From: CAYMCJ01 sp964388985 | Lineage (GTDB): Bacteria; Patescibacteriota; Patescibacteriia; Patescibacteriales; CAYMCJ01 | Direction of reading: 5' to 3' | DNA length: 20,778 nt | Assembly (NCBI GenBank): GCA_964388985.1 | Contig: CAYMCJ010000018.1 | Coordinates: 1-20,778, forward strand | Shown: piece by piece, positions 14,683 to 20,778 of the stretch | How positions within the stretch are numbered: the first letter of the stretch is position 1 | How the letters are laid out: the number at the start of each line of letters is the position of its first letter | The notes under the pieces: model-generated | What the model was told of the DNA's origin: nothing | The model's input: only the letters and a program-made list of their open reading frames with translations | Databases searched by the model: none | Translations under genes and position numbers: made by a program

Positions 14683-15761
14683 TTGGTTATCATCTCTAAA
14701 AATTTATTGACATTGATCGTGATATTATGATTTTCTCTGGCGTATTTACCGGCGTTAGCGCTCATTTGAGAGTAAAGTTCGCCATCCGACAATAATCTTT
14801 GTAAATTTTTTACCAACAAAGCAAAGTCATCATAACAATAAAAACCGCAATTGTACGCGGTAATGAAATCATCGGGGTTAACATTTAGTGATAAAATAGG
14901 TGTCTTGTTTTTGACCGCTTGAATGAAAGTGTTGGGAAAACCCTCTTGAATCGAGGTGTTGACAAATATTTTCGCCTTGGCAAAATAATCATCAACTTGT
15001 TGGAAGGGAACGAATTCAATAAACTGCAAATTGGCGATATTTCCCGATTTCTTTTTTAAATCCCTTGATAACTCGGGTTGATCGGTTGCCGCAGCGCAAA
15101 TCATGACGAACTTTTCTCGCGGGATCGATTTCGCCAATTCCAAAAAAAACGCCGGCCTTTTCCAGTCTTCCGAACGACCCACCCACAAAATAAATTCTCC
15201 TCGCCCCTTTAATAATTCGCCGTTTAGAGGATAACTTGATTTCAGCTGATAAGCTTGGATATTTTCTTTAAATAACTCTTTATTTTGAAATTGATTTTGA
15301 ACGATAATTTCATTGGCTAATTTAAAATTGAGTTTGATTAAAAATCTTGTCACCCAATTTCGATATAGTTTATGCGTTCCGTCCGTTTCGCTATCATGAG
15401 CGACCATATACACAAACCTCTTTTTTTTAAATCGGCAATATAAAGCAATCAGCCCAGATTGTGCCGTTAAAGTTCTTTGGATATAAATATCGGCATTAAT
15501 TTTGTTAAAAATTTTAAAAAAATTCAACGCTTGCCTCAATATATTATTTTTTAAATTCAAAGACTTCCACACCGACACCCCGCCATATGTTTCAACCTCT
15601 TTTTGACCATAATCGGCAACCATAAAATGAACATCAAACTTTTTACTGCGAGCCAATTCTGTTGATAATAAATATAATTGAACTTCTGCCCCGCCAAAAG
15701 TAGATTTTACTTCTGGATTAAATAATTGATAGGCTTTGGGCGCCATGAAACAAATTCTCAT
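14679..15761 (-). CDS. GT4-family glycosyltransferase
   Basis: A 360-residue GT-B enzyme. The N-terminal domain has the GT4 loop STFGGAEVQLYLL (20-32). The C-terminal domain has FILWVGRSEDWKRP (190-203) and IQEGFPNTFIQAV (271-283). In many GT4 enzymes the nucleotide-contacting motif is E-x7-E; here it reads E273-x7-Q280, a change also met in some relatives, so activity is not excluded. It transfers a sugar from a nucleotide donor in the cytoplasm, presumably to a lipid-linked glycan. It overlaps the CapK-like gene by ATGA and starts 12 bp after the preceding methyltransferase stop. Confidence 0.85.
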   Translation of the reverse strand: MRICFMAPKAYQLFNPEVKSTFGGAEVQLYLLSTELARSKKFDVHFMVADYGQKEVETYGGVSVWKSLNLKNNILRQALNFFKIFNKINADIYIQRTLTAQSGLIALYCRFKKKRFVYMVAHDSETDGTHKLYRNWVTRFLIKLNFKLANEIIVQNQFQNKELFKENIQAYQLKSSYPLNGELLKGRGEFILWVGRSEDWKRPAFFLELAKSIPREKFVMICAAATDQPELSRDLKKKSGNIANLQFIEFVPFQQVDDYFAKAKIFVNTSIQEGFPNTFIQAVKNKTPILSLNVNPDDFITAYNCGFYCYDDFALLVKNLQRLLSDGELYSQMSANAGKYARENHNITINVNKFLEMITK

Positions 15762-15773
15762 AAACTTTTCATG

Positions 15774-16472
15774 TTATAATCTTGATTGCTTTTTACAACT
15801 CCCCCACATATTTGGATAAACTGCTAAAGGCATTTCTGATAAAAAATATAAGGCCAAAGGGCCGAGTAAACCAATCTTTTTACGTACTTTATCTTTATTG
15901 TGCTGTGTTAATATATTTCCCTTCTCTATAGTGACGCCAGAAAAACCTAATTTAATCAAACATTTTTTTAAAGAGCTAGGTGTTTGAAGAGAACAATGAT
16001 ATGTCCTCCATTTAACCAATGATCTGCCGCTTATAATCTCCCAGGGGATATTTATAAGCTTGTTTGGCGTTTGAAAAATAAAGGTGCCGCCAGTCCTCAA
16101 GATTCGTCTCACTTCATTTTTTAAAAAGTTGTCAACGTTTGGAATGTGTTCAATAACATCAAACATTAATATAACATCAAAAGTATTATTTTCAAAGGGA
16201 ATATTTCCTGCCTCGTATGTATTTAAATTATTAGATATTTCCGGATAAAATGTCTTTCCTTTTTCTATAGCATTTTTATTAATTTCAACGCCAAAAATAT
16301 TCTTATAACCCAAGGAGTGCAAATTAAAAATTAAACTTCCATAATTACATCCAACATCTAATATTTTTGCGTCTTTAGGAATATTGAATTTTAGAAAATA
16401 ATCTAAAGAAGATTGAATATTCCCCAGTTCACCGTCTTGGATTATAATTTTGTTTTCTCGCCCCCCTTTCAT
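15774..16472 (-). CDS. Class I SAM methyltransferase
   Basis: The 232-residue protein has AKILDVGCNYGSLIFNLHSL (35-54, motif I), IFGVEINKNAIEKGK (59-73), FDVILMFDVIEHI (98-110) and RRILRTGGTFIFQTPN (119-134), a standard Methyltransf_23/11 fold. I chose ATG 16470-16472, which overlaps the TGA of the upstream GT4 gene by 4 nt exactly as at two other junctions of this cluster. An upstream in-frame ATG at 16508 would add 12 residues and a 40-nt overlap. It is probably a sugar or glycan-end methyltransferase, by context only. Confidence 0.82.
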   Translation of the reverse strand: MKGGRENKIIIQDGELGNIQSSLDYFLKFNIPKDAKILDVGCNYGSLIFNLHSLGYKNIFGVEINKNAIEKGKTFYPEISNNLNTYEAGNIPFENNTFDVILMFDVIEHIPNVDNFLKNEVRRILRTGGTFIFQTPNKLINIPWEIISGRSLVKWRTYHCSLQTPSSLKKCLIKLGFSGVTIEKGNILTQHNKDKVRKKIGLLGPLALYFLSEMPLAVYPNMWGSCKKQSRL

Positions 16473-17599
16473 AAAAGCTTCATATATTCTATTAAAACAA
16501 CGTTCCAATCATAAATACTTTTTACCTTCTCCAACGCTAGTTTCTGCAATTTAGTTAACTTATTTTGATCATTGACAATACTATTTAATTTTAACTTCAA
16601 ATCAACAGAATCTTTAGGATTGACCAAAAGACCCGCGTTGCCAACCGTTTCTGAACACCCGGAAACGTTTGTAGTAATTATAGCGCAACTCGCGCTCATC
16701 GCTTCAAGAAGAACAATGGAAGCGTTTTCTTTTTCTGAGGCTAATACAAATATCTCAGACTGTTCTAATAGATTTCTATATTCTTCCCCGCTATTATCAA
16801 GCCAACCGTGAAAAAATATTTTTGTTTCAGATGTCTCTGCTAATCTTTTTAATTTCGGCATCATCGGACCAGCGCCGGCAATATGGACTTCATAACCAAT
16901 ATCTTCGTCTAAAACAGCCTGAATCAGATATTGAAAACCTTTATTTACTAATAATCTGCCCGAAGAAAAAATATACTTCTTTTTTTCTTGCGGTGTAAAT
17001 TTATTATTATTAAAACCATTGGGAATTACTTGAATTTTTTCCTTATCAAATTTCGGATAAATTTTTAATATTTCCTTCTTGAGAAAATAGGAAGGTGAAA
17101 TAATTTTATCGGCATTATTCAAAATATTCTTCCAGATACCTACCAAGAATGGATATAATGATTGAAAACGGACATTATATCCCAAAATATCACTCCCATG
17201 ACTGGTAATAACATACGGCAAACCAAATTTCTTCTTTAATCTTAAAGCTAAGACTCCAGTCGGTATAATAAAATGACAATGACAAATAGCGTATTTATTT
17301 TTCTTTAGAAGCTCCTTGCACTTAAACCACCCGGAAATAAGATATGTCGCCTGCTCCCAGGGATGACAAAGTTCTTTTTTGCTTCTCCAGCATTTAACTC
17401 GATGAATCCTAAAATTGCTATTAACTTCTTTATATTTAGGCAGATCTTTATATCCCATAGTTACTACATCAATATCAAAATCGCCGATTTTTGATAGGCG
17501 TTCAGCAATCTCATAAGACACCGGACTGGCCCCTCCCCCCAATGGCGGAAATTCGTAATTTAAGACTAGGATTCTTTTTTTATTACTTAAATCTATCAT
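16469..17599 (-). CDS. GT4-family glycosyltransferase (intact)
   Basis: A 376-residue GT-B enzyme, full length for GT4. The N-terminal domain begins RILVLNYEFPPLGGGASPVS (9-28), with the Gly-rich loop, and includes HCHFIIPTGVLAL (107-119) and YVITSHGSDILGYN (129-142). The C-terminal domain has VIPNGFN (191-197), FSSGRLLVNKGFQYLI (211-226) and SEKENASIVLLEAMS (288-302), which keeps the E-x7-E pair. It acts in the cytoplasm on a nucleotide-sugar donor; the sugar is unknown. Its first codons strongly resemble the short GT4 remnant at 18626-18712 (42 of 47 bases over 17541-17587). It stands 64 bp downstream of the unknown ORF, so it may have its own promoter there. Confidence 0.87.
   Translation of the reverse strand: MIDLSNKKRILVLNYEFPPLGGGASPVSYEIAERLSKIGDFDIDVVTMGYKDLPKYKEVNSNFRIHRVKCWRSKKELCHPWEQATYLISGWFKCKELLKKNKYAICHCHFIIPTGVLALRLKKKFGLPYVITSHGSDILGYNVRFQSLYPFLVGIWKNILNNADKIISPSYFLKKEILKIYPKFDKEKIQVIPNGFNNNKFTPQEKKKYIFSSGRLLVNKGFQYLIQAVLDEDIGYEVHIAGAGPMMPKLKRLAETSETKIFFHGWLDNSGEEYRNLLEQSEIFVLASEKENASIVLLEAMSASCAIITTNVSGCSETVGNAGLLVNPKDSVDLKLKLNSIVNDQNKLTKLQKLALEKVKSIYDWNVVLIEYMKLL
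17541..17587 (-). repeat. Paralogous 47-bp stretch, copy within intact GT4
   Basis: This stretch encodes SNKKRILVLNYEFPPL and aligns with 18648-18694 at 42 of 47 bases, offset 1107 bp. Four of the five differences are silent between the two reading frames and one changes Pro to Ser, so it reflects homologous coding sequence rather than a random repeat. Confidence 0.8.
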
Positions 17600-17624
17600 T
17601 ATTTTATATCTTCAACTTTACGAA

Positions 17625-17653
17625 TTAATAAATCTATTAATGCTCGGCGCCAA
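17625..17653 (-). promoter_or_regulatory. Candidate internal promoter before intact GT4
   Basis: On the minus strand TTGGCG (17648-17653) and TATTAA (17625-17630) are 17 bp apart in the 64-bp gap upstream of the GT4 ATG. Matches to consensus are moderate, and AT-rich DNA yields such pairs by chance. Confidence 0.3.
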
Positions 17654-17663
17654 ATTTTTTATT

Positions 17664-18629
17664 TTAACAAAGTTTGCTCTTTAAAAAAGTATTTTCAAAA
17701 TTATTTATTCTCTCGTCATCATCTTTGATTTTTATATATTCCATATCGCACTTAATAACCCCGTCTTTAAAGAAAAAATTGATAAACATTATAATGGCTG
17801 AATTATCTTTAGGAATTTTATTCTTTATCTCATTAAGTTTAGCTCTTATTGAAGGCAAACCGAAGTGATAAGAACTGCCCTCGGAAAGATCAACAATTAA
17901 AATAGCTGAATTCTGAGCGGCTAATCTAGTATTTTTATTTAAAATAACTTCTAATATATCCGGCCGTTTTTCCATAAACCATAATTTCAAGTTATAATTA
18001 ATTCTGCTACTCAGACAAACGGTACTCCAAATATTATCTCGCGATAAAAACGCCGATAAATCGCCTTTCTCTCTTAGGGCCATCTCATAAAATTCATTGG
18101 AAATAATATTCTTTCCTAAAAGTATCGGAAAATCTCGTTTTAAAGAAGCTAATATTATTTTAGGTTCATCGGATTTCAATTTTATCTCTATCTCAAAATC
18201 TTTATAGCCCGACAAATCACATTGACCTACAAATTTCTCAATCTTTGACTTTAATAAAGAATTATCGTCCCCTATTCTAATTAATTCTACACCCAGCCCG
18301 TCATTAAGCAAAAAGTCTAAAGGTGGATTACCAAATTCTAAACTATTAAGTATCCCGCGTCTTTTAAATTTATAAGCTAAAAGCAGTTGGACGAAATATC
18401 TATTAATGTTAATATTGCCGTTTCGGAAATCTTTTACAAAATTATCACAGACAATTTTTATTCCGGGGATATCTTCTAGTTCGTCAATAGAAGAACATAG
18501 GCCAACAAAATATTCCCGTTTATTTAACTGCAATTTACTAACTATAAAATCAAGATCACTTTTATTTATAAATCTATATATTCTATTTATATCTTCTCTT
18601 TTATTATTAACCGGGGGACTCATTTTCAT
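17664..18629 (-). CDS. Protein of unknown function inserted in the glycan cluster
   Basis: A 321-residue protein that I do not recognise. It has no signal peptide and no convincing membrane segment, and it is rich in Lys, Asn, Ile and Asp. A central stretch EFGNPPLDFLLNDGLGVELI (98-117) followed by DFEIEIKLKS (144-153) alternates hydrophobic and charged residues, vaguely like the beta-core of PD-(D/E)XK nucleases, but the catalytic triad is not clear. Near the end, NSAILIVDLSEGSSYHFGLP and NSAIIMFINFFF look like buried strands. The ATG overlaps the TGA of the GT4 remnant by 4 nt, and the G-rich AGGGGGGGGG tract 7 bases upstream could serve as ribosome binding site. It looks unlike a glycan enzyme and is flanked by paralogous GT4 5' ends, suggesting a later insertion. 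Confidence 0.6.
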   Translation of the reverse strand: MKMSPPVNNKREDINRIYRFINKSDLDFIVSKLQLNKREYFVGLCSSIDELEDIPGIKIVCDNFVKDFRNGNININRYFVQLLLAYKFKRRGILNSLEFGNPPLDFLLNDGLGVELIRIGDDNSLLKSKIEKFVGQCDLSGYKDFEIEIKLKSDEPKIILASLKRDFPILLGKNIISNEFYEMALREKGDLSAFLSRDNIWSTVCLSSRINYNLKLWFMEKRPDILEVILNKNTRLAAQNSAILIVDLSEGSSYHFGLPSIRAKLNEIKNKIPKDNSAIIMFINFFFKDGVIKCDMEYIKIKDDDERINNFENTFLKSKLC

Positions 18630-18712
18630 AATTCAACCCCCCCCCTTAACGGCGAAAATTCGTAATTTAAAACCAGGATTCTTTTTTTATTGCTGTTACC
18701 TTTTATTTCCAT
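18626..18712 (-). pseudogene. Truncated 5' end of a GT4 gene (28 codons)
   Basis: An ATG at 18710-18712 opens a 28-codon frame that includes SNKKRILVLNYEFSPLRGG, matching residues 5-23 of the intact GT4 (SNKKRILVLNYEFPPLGGG). It stops at TGA 18626-18628 after a run of nine G (18637-18645 on the minus strand) and then runs into the unknown ORF by an ATGA overlap. Its start overlaps the last codons of the epimerase gene. The rest of a GT4 is missing, so this is a remnant, or at most a leader peptide. Confidence 0.75.
18648..18694 (-). repeat. Paralogous 47-bp stretch, copy within GT4 remnant
   Basis: Partner of 17541-17587 (42 of 47 bases identical). Together the two stretches flank the unknown ORF 17664-18629 in direct orientation. 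Confidence 0.8.
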
Positions 18713-19688
18713 AAAATTCCTGATACCATTCCACAAATAGGTGAACCGCCTCATCAATAGAAGTCTTCGGCTCCCAGCCGAGTTTGTTTTTTGTGTATTC
18801 AATATCGGCGTATGTTTCTAAAACATCCCCCGCCTGCATCTCTTGATAATCCTTAATAGCGGTCTTCCCTATTTCTTTCTCTAGGCAACTGATAAAATAT
18901 TCCAGTTCCACCGGCTTATTATTCCCTAAATTAAATATTTGATAGCCCGCAGTCTTCTCTAGGGCCAATAAGATGCCGGAGACAATATCATCAATATAAG
19001 TAAAATCCCTTTTCATCTTGCCGAAGTTGAAGACTTTAATTTCTCTACCCTTAGTTATGGCTTCGGTAAATAAAAACGGCGCCATATCCGGACGGCCGTA
19101 TGGGCCGATAACGGTAAAGAAACGTAAACCGGTGGTATTTATGCCAAAGAGGTGATGATAAGTATAAGCCATGAGTTCATCGGCGGCTTTAGTGGCCGCG
19201 TAAAGAGAAATCGGCTCATTAACCGGATCGCTGACAGAAAATGGCACTTTTTTATTATTACCGTAAACCGAACTGGAAGAAGCGTAAACTAAATCTTTAA
19301 TATTATGATGTCTGGCCGCTTCTAAAATATTAACAAAGGCGACAATATTGGATTTTATGTAAACCCGCGGATTTTCCAAACTATAGCGGACTCCGGCCTG
19401 GGCGGCCAAATGGCAAATTTTATCTATTTTATTTTCCGTAAATATCCGCTCCGTAAAGCTTTCATCGCTCAAATCTCCCCGATATAGCTTATAACTCTCA
19501 AAGCCCTCCAGAATGGCATTTCTAGCCTCTTTAAGGCCGGGATCATAATAGTCGTTGAAGTTATCCGCTCCGATAACAATATTGCCCGCTTCCAATAGTT
19601 TTTTGGCGGCATGATATCCGATAAAGCCGGCCGAGCCGGTGACTAAAATCGTTTTATTATTTACAGTTTCTAAATTATTTATGTTCAT
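18696..19688 (-). CDS. UDP-glucuronate 4-epimerase-like SDR enzyme
   Basis: A 330-residue extended short-chain dehydrogenase. It shows the NAD-binding loop TGSAGFIG (17-24), DNFNDYYDP (42-50), HLAAQAGVRYSLENP (93-107), SSSSVYG (137-143), the catalytic YAATK (163-167) and GPYGRPDMA (195-203). DNFNDYYDP and YGRPDMA are hallmarks of the UDP-glucuronate/UDP-galacturonate epimerase (CapI/GAE) branch rather than plain GalE. It would supply UDP-galacturonate in the cytoplasm for the glycan. I chose ATG 19686-19688, one base after the upstream TAA; a TTG four codons earlier is possible but less likely. The 3' end overlaps the GT4 remnant. Confidence 0.87.
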   Translation of the reverse strand: MNINNLETVNNKTILVTGSAGFIGYHAAKKLLEAGNIVIGADNFNDYYDPGLKEARNAILEGFESYKLYRGDLSDESFTERIFTENKIDKICHLAAQAGVRYSLENPRVYIKSNIVAFVNILEAARHHNIKDLVYASSSSVYGNNKKVPFSVSDPVNEPISLYAATKAADELMAYTYHHLFGINTTGLRFFTVIGPYGRPDMAPFLFTEAITKGREIKVFNFGKMKRDFTYIDDIVSGILLALEKTAGYQIFNLGNNKPVELEYFISCLEKEIGKTAIKDYQEMQAGDVLETYADIEYTKNKLGWEPKTSIDEAVHLFVEWYQEFYGNKR

Positions 19689-19689
19689 A

Positions 19690-20652
19690 TTACTGCTCAA
19701 TCACTTCTTTAATCGTATAAGCCCTTTCTTTTCTAATAGCATGATAATTTTTAGAAAGCATATCAGCGATAAGACCAAAAACAAAAAATTGTAGACCAAC
19801 CATAAACCCGATCATTGATAACATCGTCAGGGAGGTATCCGACAAGTCCTGCCCTTTAAAAATTCTTTGATAAATCGCGAAGAATCCGGCCAGAACGGAA
19901 ATAAAAATAAGCGCTAAACCGACGCCGCCGAAAAGATGGAGCGGGCGGTTGACGTATTTTTTCCAGAACCAGACCGCGAACATATCCAAGACGCCCTTAA
20001 TTCCCCGCCGAAAATTATACTTTGTCTTCCCGGTCAGGCGCGGATGATGAGCGACTTCAAGTTCGCCGATTTTAAAGCCGTTGATTTTTAAAATAGCCGG
20101 GATGAAACGATGCATTTCCCCGACCAAATCAATATGATCAAAACATTCTTTCTTATAAACTTTAAGCGTGCAGCCGCTGTCATGAATACCGTCGTTAATC
20201 AGGAATTTTCTGATAACGGCGGCCAAACGCGAGGATATTTTTTTCCCTATCTTATCTTGTCTCTCCTTGCGCCAACCGGACACGACATCCAGATTGTCCG
20301 TTTCCAGCTTATTTATGAGCCTGGCGATATCTTCGGGGTCATTCTGCCCGTCGCCGTCTAAAGCCGCGATGTAGCGGCCAACGGCGGTCTTAAAACCAGC
20401 ATCCATAGCCGCGGTCTGCCCAAAATTTCCCCGAAAATTGATTATTTTAAGAGGACGCAAAGTCTTCATTATTTCCAGTGTTTTATCAGTTGAGCCGTCA
20501 TTTATAAATATAATTTCATATAACTGATTAAGCTTCTGACAAGATGCTAAAATTTTAGCGTGTAAATCAGAAATCGCCCCTTCTTCATTGAAGACCGGGA
20601 CAATAACTGATAGATATAAATTGTTTTCCGGGCTGTTTTCCGCGTTTTCCAT
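19690..20652 (-). CDS. GT2 polyprenyl-phosphate glycosyltransferase (DPM1/ArnC-like)
   Basis: A 320-residue protein with a GT-A domain: LSVIVPVFNEEG (14-25), IIFINDGSTDKT (47-58), FRGNFGQTAAMDAGF (73-87), the metal-binding ALDGDGQNDPED (97-108), DSGCTLKVYKKE (158-169) and HHPRLTGKTKYNFRRG (202-217). Two membrane segments follow (about 240-262 and 274-300). This is the layout of ArnC/GtrB-type enzymes that load a sugar on undecaprenyl phosphate at the inner face of the membrane. Such products are the donors used by GT39 enzymes, so this gene and the two GT39 genes at 4355-8072 may belong to one pathway. It is the first gene of the minus-strand cluster. No Shine-Dalgarno precedes the ATG. Confidence 0.9.
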   Translation of the reverse strand: MENAENSPENNLYLSVIVPVFNEEGAISDLHAKILASCQKLNQLYEIIFINDGSTDKTLEIMKTLRPLKIINFRGNFGQTAAMDAGFKTAVGRYIAALDGDGQNDPEDIARLINKLETDNLDVVSGWRKERQDKIGKKISSRLAAVIRKFLINDGIHDSGCTLKVYKKECFDHIDLVGEMHRFIPAILKINGFKIGELEVAHHPRLTGKTKYNFRRGIKGVLDMFAVWFWKKYVNRPLHLFGGVGLALIFISVLAGFFAIYQRIFKGQDLSDTSLTMLSMIGFMVGLQFFVFGLIADMLSKNYHAIRKERAYTIKEVIEQ

Positions 20653-20660
20653 ATTTTTAG

Positions 20661-20666
20661 ATTATA
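20661..20666 (-). promoter_or_regulatory. Candidate -10 element for the glycan cluster
   Basis: The minus strand carries TATAAT only 8 bases before the ATG of the GT2 gene, without a good -35 box. If used, the transcript would be nearly leaderless. The 126 bases upstream of the gene are AT-rich and hold nothing else convincing except the possible hairpin at the window edge. Confidence 0.3.
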
Positions 20667-20743
20667 AAAGCGCTGGCTATACTAAAAAATACCGAATAGT
20701 AATTATTCTAATATTAAACCACTTTTGCTAAGCTTAGTCAAAT

Positions 20744-20772
20744 AAAAAAAACGCCTCATTAAGGGGTTGGCG
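20744..20772 (-). terminator. Possible terminator of a gene beyond the right edge
   Basis: On the minus strand a short CGCC / GGCG stem (20769-20772 with 20752-20755) is followed by eight T (20744-20751). The stem is only 4 bp and the loop long, so this is a weak candidate; it would separate the glycan cluster from an upstream minus-strand gene. Confidence 0.3.
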
Positions 20773-20778
20773 GAAGAG

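Noticed and set aside
16473..16508. Upstream start for the 15774 methyltransferase
   Set aside because: It gives a 40-nt overlap with the GT4 gene, while the ATG at 16470-16472 makes the 4-nt ATGA overlap found at other junctions of the cluster.
18637..18645. Phase-variable poly-G switching a GT4 on and off
   Set aside because: Adding or removing one G still leads to a stop within a few codons and never joins the remnant to the unknown ORF or to a GT4 body.
17541..18694. Target-site duplication flanking the unknown ORF
   Set aside because: The 47-bp copies differ by mostly silent changes and are coding in both places, so they are paralogous gene starts rather than a fresh duplication made by an insertion.
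19689..19700. TTG start for the epimerase
   Set aside because: It adds only four residues, overlaps the upstream gene and uses a rare start, while an ATG follows one base after the upstream stop.

Overview
The window is AT-rich and uses the standard bacterial code: TGA ends several genes in tight ATGA overlaps (for example at 10859, 14679 and 16469). The most telling gene is a secreted protein that combines a Gly-Tyr tract, a small Cys-rich segment and two C-terminal 'GEAWY..P' repeats. I associate this architecture with Candidate Phyla Radiation (Patescibacteria) genomes, so I infer an uncultured CPR-type bacterium. No rRNA, tRNA, CRISPR array or transposase is visible.

Region 1 (1-2515) is a self-contained minus-strand unit between two copies of a 37-bp direct repeat (36/37 identical). 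It has a near-consensus promoter at its right end, a Schlafen/AlbA-type ATP-binding regulator gene, a graveyard of RhuM-like and DinD/BRO-like fragments studded with short palindromes, and a hairpin terminator at its left end. Region 2 (2590-4161) is the repeat-bearing exported surface protein with its own terminator. A short divergent intergenic region separates it from region 3 (4355-8072), two tandem GT39/ArnT-type membrane glycosyltransferase genes on the plus strand.

Region 4 (8086-20652) is a 12.6-kb minus-strand surface-glycan cluster, read right to left. It starts with a DPM1/ArnC-type GT2 and a UDP-glucuronate-epimerase-like SDR. Next come a 28-codon remnant of a GT4 gene, an unrecognised 321-residue protein, and an intact GT4 whose 5' end resembles the remnant. 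These are followed by a SAM methyltransferase, a second GT4, a CapK/PaaK-like adenylate-forming enzyme, another methyltransferase, a TylF-methyltransferase/GT2 fusion, a third small methyltransferase, an FkbM methyltransferase and a Wzx-type flippase. Gaps are mostly short (1-17 bp) or 4-nt overlaps, as in an operon; two larger gaps (78 and 64 bp) could hold internal promoters.

A reasonable combined model, as inference: the epimerase supplies a uronic acid nucleotide sugar; the GT2 makes a polyprenyl-phosphate sugar that the GT39 enzymes use outside the membrane; the GT4/GT2 enzymes build a glycan that five methyltransferase domains decorate and the flippase exports. No Wzy polymerase, initiating sugar-phosphate transferase or ligase is seen here. 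The most unusual points are the GT4 remnant flanking an unknown ORF, the palindrome-rich RhuM/DinD debris between direct repeats, the TylF-GT2 fusion and the density of methyltransferases.
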